From Corallococcus macrosporus (lineage in GTDB: Bacteria > Myxococcota > Myxococcia > Myxococcales > Myxococcaceae), in the NCBI RefSeq assembly GCF_017302985.1, contig NZ_JAFIMU010000007.1, positions 3,115,001 to 3,179,000 on the forward strand: a stretch of DNA of 64,000 nucleotides. The letters run 5' to 3'. The position numbers were made by a program, and so were the translations under genes. The notes below the pieces were generated by a model. The model was not told where the DNA came from. It saw nothing but the letters and a program-made list of their open reading frames with translations, and did no database searches. Positions 58,678-64,000 of this stretch are shown here, in pieces (within the stretch, counting starts at the first letter, position 1; each line of letters starts with the position of its first letter).

Positions 58678-59469
58678 CTACTGGCCGCCGATGCTGCCGC
58701 CGGCCGAGCCATTGGAGCCGCCGGTGCCGGTGCCGCCCACGCCGCCGATGGTGCCCCCGGAGCCGCTGGTGCCGGAGCCGCCGACGCCGCCCGTGCCGGT
58801 CGCGCCGCTGGTGCCGGTGCCGCCCGTGGTGGAGCCGCCCGGGTCGATGACCGTCGAGCCGTTGCTCTCGGTGCCGGGCGAGGTGGCGCCGGTGGTGCCG
58901 CTGCCGGAGCCACCGATGGTGCCGGTGCTGCCGGCGCTGCTACCGCCGGTGGTGCCCGTGCTGGTGCCGGAGCCACCGATGCTGCTGCCCGTGTTGGTGC
59001 CGGAGCCACCGATGCTGGTGTCCGTGCCGCTGCCGGAGCCACCGTAGGTGCCGGTGCTCGTGCCCGTGGAGGGCGACGTGCTGCCGGTGCCGAAGGTGTC
59101 CGAGCTGGACCCGGTGGTGCCGCTGCCGGTGCCGATGCCGCTGGTCCCGGTGCCGCCCGTGCCGGAAGTGCTGCCGCCGGTGGTGCCGGTGCCGGTAGTG
59201 CCCGGAGTGGTGGTCGTGCCGGAGCCAGATCCGCCCGTGCCGGTGGCGGTGTTGCCCGTCTGCACGCCCGTGGAGTTGGTGGAGCCCGGAGAGAACGTGC
59301 CGGTGGAGCCGGCCGTGCCGGTCTGCCCGTTGTTGATCATCTCCGGAGAGCCACCCGTGGAGCCGGGCGTCGTGCCGGGGCTCGACCCGTCGCCTACCTG
59401 CTGAGCGAACGCGCTGGTGGAGAGCAGGAAGCTGAAGGCCAGTGCCGCGGTGCTGATGGAGCGTCGCAT
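58678..59469 (-). CDS. Gly/Ser/Thr-rich secreted low-complexity protein
   Basis: The 263-aa product has a signal peptide (RSISTAALAFSFLLSTSAFAQ). Nearly all of the rest is Gly, Ser and Thr in short degenerate repeats such as GGSGT, TGTGGSG and SGSGTDTS. There are no Cys residues after cleavage and few hydrophobics, so it should be disordered. It may be an extracellular matrix or surface-coat component. The matching plus-strand frame (Pro/Val repeats) is its antisense shadow: the minus strand has the signal peptide and a plausible start. Confidence 0.72.
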   Translation of the reverse strand: MRRSISTAALAFSFLLSTSAFAQQVGDGSSPGTTPGSTGGSPEMINNGQTGTAGSTGTFSPGSTNSTGVQTGNTATGTGGSGSGTTTTPGTTGTGTTGGSTSGTGGTGTSGIGTGSGTTGSSSDTFGTGSTSPSTGTSTGTYGGSGSGTDTSIGGSGTNTGSSIGGSGTSTGTTGGSSAGSTGTIGGSGSGTTGATSPGTESNGSTVIDPGGSTTGGTGTSGATGTGGVGGSGTSGSGGTIGGVGGTGTGGSNGSAGGSIGGQ

Positions 59470-59661
59470 GTGAAGGAACCCTTTCCCGTCGTTGGTGGCG
59501 TAAAGGTGTGTGCTTCAGCGGACAGGGCAACCCGTTGAAAGAAGCCGGCACATGGCAGGCCGCCAGCTCGCAGGTCGTTCATGGGACAAAGCACGCGGGG
59601 CAGGGCTTGCACGCACGCGCTCCTGTTCTGTGCTGTCCTCCCGTTCTGGAAGGGAGCGTGT

Positions 59662-60561
59662 GTGAGCGGACGGGAGGTGCAGCTGGCGGCGGGCCGCAAG
59701 AGCGCGCGACAGACGCGAAGCGCGAGCGCACGCGCCTGGACCCTCACGCTCGTCATCGCGGCGTGCCTGGGCATGCTCCTCTACGTCGCCACCACCAGCC
59801 TCCCGTACCTCATCGCCTCACCCGCGGGAGACGCGCACCTGGGCGCGCTCAATGACTGTCTGGCGCGGCAGCTCTCGGGGGCCACGCGGCTGGGCTGGGC
59901 CGTGGCGCCGGATGCTTCGCGCGCGGCGGTGTTCGGACCCCGCGTCGTCGCGGTCTGTGGCGAGGACGGCTCGCACGCGCGCCTGGAGGTCCCCGGCGCC
60001 ACCGCGCTCACCTTCGACGGCGAGCGCCGCCTGTGGGTCGCCACCGGAGGCCGCCTGCTGCGCGAACGCGACGGCGCGCTCCAGCCCGTGGGCGACATCG
60101 CTCCGCCGGAGTGGCTGATCGGCCACGCGGGCGGGGTCCTCGCGCTGGACGCGAACGGGCAGCTCGTCTCCGTCGCGCCGGACGGCAAGGTGCTGGGCCA
60201 GGCGCAGGTGCCGGGCTCCGGAGGCCGGCTGTCCGTCGGCCCCGGCGGAGTCCTGGCCGCGGTGGAGTGGGGCGGCGGCGTCATCGTCTACGACGCACGC
60301 ACCCTGGAGCTCGTGCGCGCGGAAGCGCCCTGCGCCGTGGAGTTCCTGTGGTGGCTGGACGACGCGGATCAGGTCCTGCTGGCCTGTGGCGATCCCGCGT
60401 CTCCAGACGCACCCGGACCGGCCTCACTGCGCTTCAACGTCCGCACCGGCGCGCATGAAGCGGTGCCCGCGCGCACCCGCGCGCCTGCCCGCAGGCTCTC
60501 GGACCGGGCGCTGTATGTGCAGGGGTGCGACGGCTTCCCGTGCACGGCTTCGCCCCCCTGA
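59662..60561 (+). CDS. Membrane-anchored propeller-like protein
   Basis: The 299-aa protein starts with a GTG at 59662 after GGAAGGGAG. It has a basic N-terminus (SARQTRSASARAW), one membrane helix (TLTLVIAACLGMLLYVATTSL) and an extracytoplasmic domain of repeated strands (AAVFGPRVVAVCGED, RRLWVATGGRLLRERD, GGVLALDANGQLVSVAPDGKV, GGVIVYDARTLELV) that looks like a propeller. Two pairs of Cys may form disulfides. No enzyme motif was seen. Confidence 0.65.
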   Translation: MSGREVQLAAGRKSARQTRSASARAWTLTLVIAACLGMLLYVATTSLPYLIASPAGDAHLGALNDCLARQLSGATRLGWAVAPDASRAAVFGPRVVAVCGEDGSHARLEVPGATALTFDGERRLWVATGGRLLRERDGALQPVGDIAPPEWLIGHAGGVLALDANGQLVSVAPDGKVLGQAQVPGSGGRLSVGPGGVLAAVEWGGGVIVYDARTLELVRAEAPCAVEFLWWLDDADQVLLACGDPASPDAPGPASLRFNVRTGAHEAVPARTRAPARRLSDRALYVQGCDGFPCTASPP

Positions 60562-60783
60562 AACTGTTAAAGGGTGGTTCCGCTCCTGGCTCGTCGGTCA
60601 GACCCGGGGCTTCCGGGGATGGTGGGTCTCACGTGCGGGCGCTGCGTTCAGTGCCCGACACAAAGGCCCGTTCCACCCCGGCTTTACATTCGACAAACCC
60701 GCGAACTCATTGGACGTTCCTGGGATCGCGGACCGGTTTCGCCGTACCAGCCGCAACGCTTTCGCCGATCAGGGGTTTCACAC

Positions 60784-63700
60784 GTGGACGACACCAAGGT
60801 TTCCAGCTCCTCCGCTCCCCGCAAGCGCGCCAACGGGCGCAAGACGGCAGGGACCGCAGCAAGTCAGGACGCTGACCTTCCAGGCGGCCGGTCTTCCGCC
60901 AACGTGGCGGCCAACCGGCTGAGCAACGTGGAGGCTTCCCGCGCCGAGCCCGCGCCTGGCCGCCGTGCTCCCGCGCGCGGCCGCAACGGCAACACCCGTC
61001 AGGCCACGGATGACGGTCTGCGCCCCGGCGGTCCGCCTCCGCTCCAGCAACTGCTGGCGGCGCTCCGGGCCGTGCAGGGCGGTGACTTCTCCGTGCGGCT
61101 GCCGTCCGGCGCGCAGGACGTGGTGATGGATGAGATCGCCCGCGCGTTCAACGCGGTGGTGACGCTCAACTCCACGCTCACCCACGAAATCGTCCGCGTG
61201 GAGCGCGTCGTCGGCCGCGAGGGCCGCATGGGTGAGCGCGTGACGCTCGGCGACGTGCGCGGCGACTGGGCCACCAGCGTCCAGTCCATCAACGCCCTCA
61301 TCGGCGACCTGGTGCAGCCCACGACGGAAGTCGCGCGCGTGCTGGTGGCGGTGGCCGAAGGCGACCTCACCCAGAAGATGGCGCTGGAGATCGACGGCCA
61401 GCCCGTGAAGGGCGAGTTCCTCCGCATCGGCACCACCGTGAACGCGATGGTGGATCAGCTCAACAGCTTCGCCGCCGAAGTGACGCGCGTCGCGAAGGAG
61501 GTCGGCACCGAAGGCAAGCTGGGTGGCCAGGCCGACGTGAAGGGCGTGTCCGGCGTGTGGAAGGACCTCACGGACAACGTGAACGTCCTCGCCGGCAACC
61601 TCACCGCGCAGGTGCGAAACATCGCGGAAGTGACCACGGCGGTGGCCCGCGGCGACCTGTCCCGCAAGATCACGGTGGACGTGAAGGGCGAGGTTCTGGA
61701 GCTCAAGAGCACCATCAACACGATGGTGGATCAGCTCAACAGCTTCGCCTCCGAAGTGACGCGCGTCGCGCGCGAGGTGGGTACGGAAGGAAAGCTGGGC
61801 GGTCAGGCCGCGGTGTCCGGCGTGTCCGGCACGTGGAAGGACCTCACGGACAACGTGAACTTCATGGCGTCCAACCTCACGACGCAGGTGCGCGGCATCG
61901 TGAAGGTGGTGACGGCGGTCGCCAACGGCGACCTCACCCAGAAGCTGATGGTGCCGTCGCAGGGTGAGATCGCCGCGCTGGGCGCCACGCTGAACAACAT
62001 GACGGACACGCTCAACGTGTTCGCGCAGCAGGTGACCAGCGTCGCGCGCACGGTGGGCGTCGAGGGCAAGCTGGGCGCCCAGGCCCAGGTGCCCGGCGCC
62101 GCGGGGACGTGGAAGGACCTCACGGACAACGTGAACCTGATGGCGTCCAACCTCACCAGCCAGGTGCGCAACATCGCGGAGGTCTCCACCGCCGTCGCCA
62201 ACGGCGACCTGTCGCGGAAGATCACCGTGGACGTGAAGGGCGAGGTGCTGGAGCTCAAGAGCACCATCAACACGATGGTGGACCAGCTCCGCGCGTTCGC
62301 CGCCGAAGTGACCCGCGTCGCGAAGGAAGTGGGTACGGACGGCAAGCTGGGCGGTCAGGCCGCGGTGCCCGGTGTGGGCGGCACGTGGAAGGACCTCACG
62401 GACAACGTGAACAGCATGGCCTCCAACCTCACCACCCAGGTGCGCAACATCGCCCTGGTGACGACGGCGGTGGCCACCGGTGACCTGTCCAAGAAGATCA
62501 CCGTCGATGCTCGCGGCGAAATCCTGGAGCTGAAGAACACCATCAACACGATGGTGGATCAGCTCAACAGCTTCGCCTCGGAAGTGACCCGCGTCGCTCG
62601 CGAGGTGGGCACGCACGGCAAGCTGGGCGGTCAGGCGGAAGTGAAGGGCGTGTCCGGTACGTGGAAGGACCTCACGGACAACGTGAACTTCATGGCGTCC
62701 AACCTCACCACGCAGGTGCGAGGCATCGCCAAGGTCGTGACCGCGGTCGCCAACGGCGACCTCACCCAGCGCCTGAAGATGGAGGCCAAGGGCGAGGTGG
62801 CGGAACTCGCGGACACCATCAACGCGATGACCCAGACGCTGTCCATCTTCGCGCAGCAGGTGACGGACGTCGCGCGCACGGTGGGCGTGGAAGGCAAGCT
62901 GGGCGCCCAGGCCGTGGTGCCGGGCGTCGCGGGCACCTGGAAGGACCTCACGAACAACGTGAACCTCCTGGCGAACAACCTGACGGATCAAGTCCGTAAC
63001 ATCGCCGAGGTGACGACGGCGGTCGCGAAGGGTGACCTGTCCCGCAAGATCACCGTCGACGCGAAGGGCGAGGTGCTGGAGCTCAAGAGCACCATCAACA
63101 CGATGGTGGACCAGCTCCGCGCGTTCGCCTCGGAAGTGACGCGCGTCGCGAAGGAAGTGGGCACGGACGGCAAGCTGGGCGGCCAGGCCGACGTGAAGGG
63201 CGTGTCCGGCGTGTGGAAGGACCTCACGGACAACGTGAACAGCATGGCCTTCAACCTCACCACCCAGGTGCGCGGCATCGTCAAGGTGGTGACGGCGGTG
63301 GCCGACGGCGACCTGTCCCAGAAGCTGGTGATGGAGGCCAAGGGTGAGATCGCCGCGCTCGCGGACACCATCAACGCGATGACGCAGACGCTGTCCGTCT
63401 TCGCGCAGCAGGTGACGGACGTCGCGCGCACGGTGGGCGTGGAGGGCAAGCTGGGCGCCCAGGCGGAAGTGCCGGGTGTGGCCGGTACGTGGAAGGACCT
63501 CACGAACAACGTGAACCTGCTGGCCAACAACCTCACGGCCCAGGTGCGCAACATCGCGGAGGTCACGACGGCGGTCGCGAATGGCGACCTGTCCAAGAAG
63601 ATCACCGTGGACGCGAAGGGCGAGGTGCTGGAGCTCAAGAGCACCATCAACACGATGGTGGACCAGCTCCGCGCGTTCGCCGCGGAAGTGACGCGCGTCG

Positions 63701-64000
63701 CGAAGGAAGTCGGTACGGAAGGCAGGCTGGGCGGTCAGGCGGACGTGAAGGGCGTGTCCGGCGTGTGGAAGGACCTCACGGACAACGTGAACGTCCTCGC
63801 CGGCAACCTCACGGACCAGGTGCGAAACATCGCCAAGGTGACCACGGCGGTGGCCAACGGCGACCTGTCCCAGAAGATCACCGTGAGCGTGAAGGGCGAG
63901 GTGCTGGAGCTGAAGAACACCATCAACACGATGGTGGACCAGCTCCGCGCGTTCGCTTCGGAAGTCACGCGCGTCGGCAAGGAAGTGGGTACGGAGGGCA
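60784..64000 (+). CDS. Giant cytoplasmic poly-HAMP signalling protein, N-terminal part (cut by window edge)
   Basis: The frame opens at a GTG at 60784 (preceded by AGGGG) and runs off the window after at least 1072 residues. The first 90 residues are basic, Ala/Pro/Arg-rich and disordered, with no signal or membrane helix. A first HAMP-like segment follows ([20 protein letters not shown], about 95-215). From 61435 the protein is a tandem array of 92-residue units (276 bp), each with [35 protein letters not shown] and AVAxGDLSxKI elements. This is the poly-HAMP pattern of fungal Nik1/Os-1 group III hybrid kinases. A HisKA/HATPase kinase and receiver domains are expected beyond the window but not seen. 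Confidence 0.85.
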   Translation, partial: MDDTKVSSSSAPRKRANGRKTAGTAASQDADLPGGRSSANVAANRLSNVEASRAEPAPGRRAPARGRNGNTRQATDDGLRPGGPPPLQQLLAALRAVQGGDFSVRLPSGAQDVVMDEIARAFNAVVTLNSTLTHEIVRVERVVGREGRMGERVTLGDVRGDWATSVQSINALIGDLVQPTTEVARVLVAVAEGDLTQKMALEIDGQPVKGEFLRIGTTVNAMVDQLNSFAAEVTRVAKEVGTEGKLGGQADVKGVSGVWKDLTDNVNVLAGNLTAQVRNIAEVTTAVARGDLSRKITVDVKGEVLELKSTINTMVDQLNSFASEVTRVAREVGTEGKLGGQAAVSGVSGTWKDLTDNVNFMASNLTTQVRGIVKVVTAVANGDLTQKLMVPSQGEIAALGATLNNMTDTLNVFAQQVTSVARTVGVEGKLGAQAQVPGAAGTWKDLTDNVNLMASNLTSQVRNIAEVSTAVANGDLSRKITVDVKGEVLELKSTINTMVDQLRAFAAEVTRVAKEVGTDGKLGGQAAVPGVGGTWKDLTDNVNSMASNLTTQVRNIALVTTAVATGDLSKKITVDARGEILELKNTINTMVDQLNSFASEVTRVAREVGTHGKLGGQAEVKGVSGTWKDLTDNVNFMASNLTTQVRGIAKVVTAVANGDLTQRLKMEAKGEVAELADTINAMTQTLSIFAQQVTDVARTVGVEGKLGAQAVVPGVAGTWKDLTNNVNLLANNLTDQVRNIAEVTTAVAKGDLSRKITVDAKGEVLELKSTINTMVDQLRAFASEVTRVAKEVGTDGKLGGQADVKGVSGVWKDLTDNVNSMAFNLTTQVRGIVKVVTAVADGDLSQKLVMEAKGEIAALADTINAMTQTLSVFAQQVTDVARTVGVEGKLGAQAEVPGVAGTWKDLTNNVNLLANNLTAQVRNIAEVTTAVANGDLSKKITVDAKGEVLELKSTINTMVDQLRAFAAEVTRVAKEVGTEGRLGGQADVKGVSGVWKDLTDNVNVLAGNLTDQVRNIAKVTTAVANGDLSQKITVSVKGEVLELKNTINTMVDQLRAFASEVTRVGKEVGTEG
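61435..64000 (+). repeat. Tandem 276-bp poly-HAMP coding repeats
   Basis: Nine full copies (61435-63918) and a partial tenth occur at an exact 276-bp period. The conserved WKDLT tryptophan codons lie at 61558, 61834, 62110, 62386, 62662, 62938, 63214, 63490 and 63766. Units fall in three classes: A (VDQL with VRNIA), A' (VDQL with VRGI.KVVTAVA) and B ([19 protein letters not shown]). The order is A-A'-B-A-A'-B-A'-B-A, then partial. Confidence 0.9.

Noticed and set aside
59048-59404. A Pro/Val-rich repeat protein on the plus strand
   Set aside because: It is the antisense of the Gly/Ser/Thr-rich secreted protein, which has a signal peptide and a start; the plus frame has neither.
60778-62991. 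A 737-codon His/Arg/Val-rich repeat protein on the minus strand
   Set aside because: Its repeats are the exact antisense of the poly-HAMP units on the plus strand; the sense frame gives a known fold.

Overview
The window is high-GC DNA (roughly 70%) with densely packed genes on both strands, many GTG starts, many lipoproteins and secreted proteins, and several regulators. The content fits a deltaproteobacterial predator of the Myxococcaceae (Myxococcus or Corallococcus type): an ECF sigma/anti-sigma pair, hybrid kinases, FtsX/CrtC-lipocalin export genes and repeat-rich surface proteins. This assignment is inferred from style and gene families. No rRNA or tRNA gene, CRISPR array, insertion sequence or phage block was recognised.

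Layout. 1-3.1 kb: a truncated FAD-linked oxidase and a Bor-like lipoprotein on the minus strand, divergent from nrfHA (respiratory nitrite ammonification). 3.1-8.4 kb: minus-strand propeller lipoprotein, outer-membrane protein, pterin dehydratase, glycerol kinase and a small basic protein. 8.8-12.3 kb: NAD-dependent epimerase and TetR regulator divergent from an NmrA-family protein across a long dyad, then DUF3574 and DUF6194 proteins. 12.3-14 kb: a large, lower-GC gene of unknown function with an N-terminal cysteine cluster. 14.1-18.6 kb: ABC transporter (ATPase, FtsX permease, CrtC-like lipocalin). 18.8-25.7 kb: hybrid kinase, hydrolase, DUF3467, coproporphyrinogen oxidase, pilin-like protein and a tail-anchored protein. 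25.7-27.5 kb: ECF sigma factor, zinc anti-sigma factor and a small exported protein. 27.5-28.5 kb: a G-rich modular repeat tract before a 78-aa basic protein. 28.5-35.2 kb: phospholipase D-type enzyme, barrel-like protein, lipoprotein, and a BlaI-type repressor with an M56 (BlaR1-like) peptidase. 35.2-47.2 kb: metabolic enzymes, TPR protein, paired lipoproteins, CPA antiporter with TrkA/cNMP protein, ABC-2 transporter, PQQ-type sugar dehydrogenase and DJ-1/PfpI protein. 47.6-50.4 kb: roadblock-domain protein, then an AbiE-type toxin-antitoxin pair in a convergent, overlapping arrangement. 50.4-60.6 kb: DUF1684, an E2-like acyltransferase, SDR/TetR pair, secreted serine protease, Bor-like lipoprotein, RsgA, MerR/TipA regulator, Gly/Ser/Thr-rich secreted protein and a membrane-anchored protein. 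60.8-64 kb: the start of a giant cytoplasmic poly-HAMP signalling protein that runs off the window.

The observations most worth follow-up are the tail-to-tail AbiE pair with a perfect 38-bp palindrome almost touching the antitoxin start; start codons embedded in or abutting perfect hairpins (31.57 kb, 18.62 kb); the 276-bp-period poly-HAMP array with a three-unit super-repeat; the modular G-rich tract at 27.9-28.2 kb; and the cysteine-cluster protein at 12.3-14.0 kb. All family calls come from reading motifs by eye; no database search was run.
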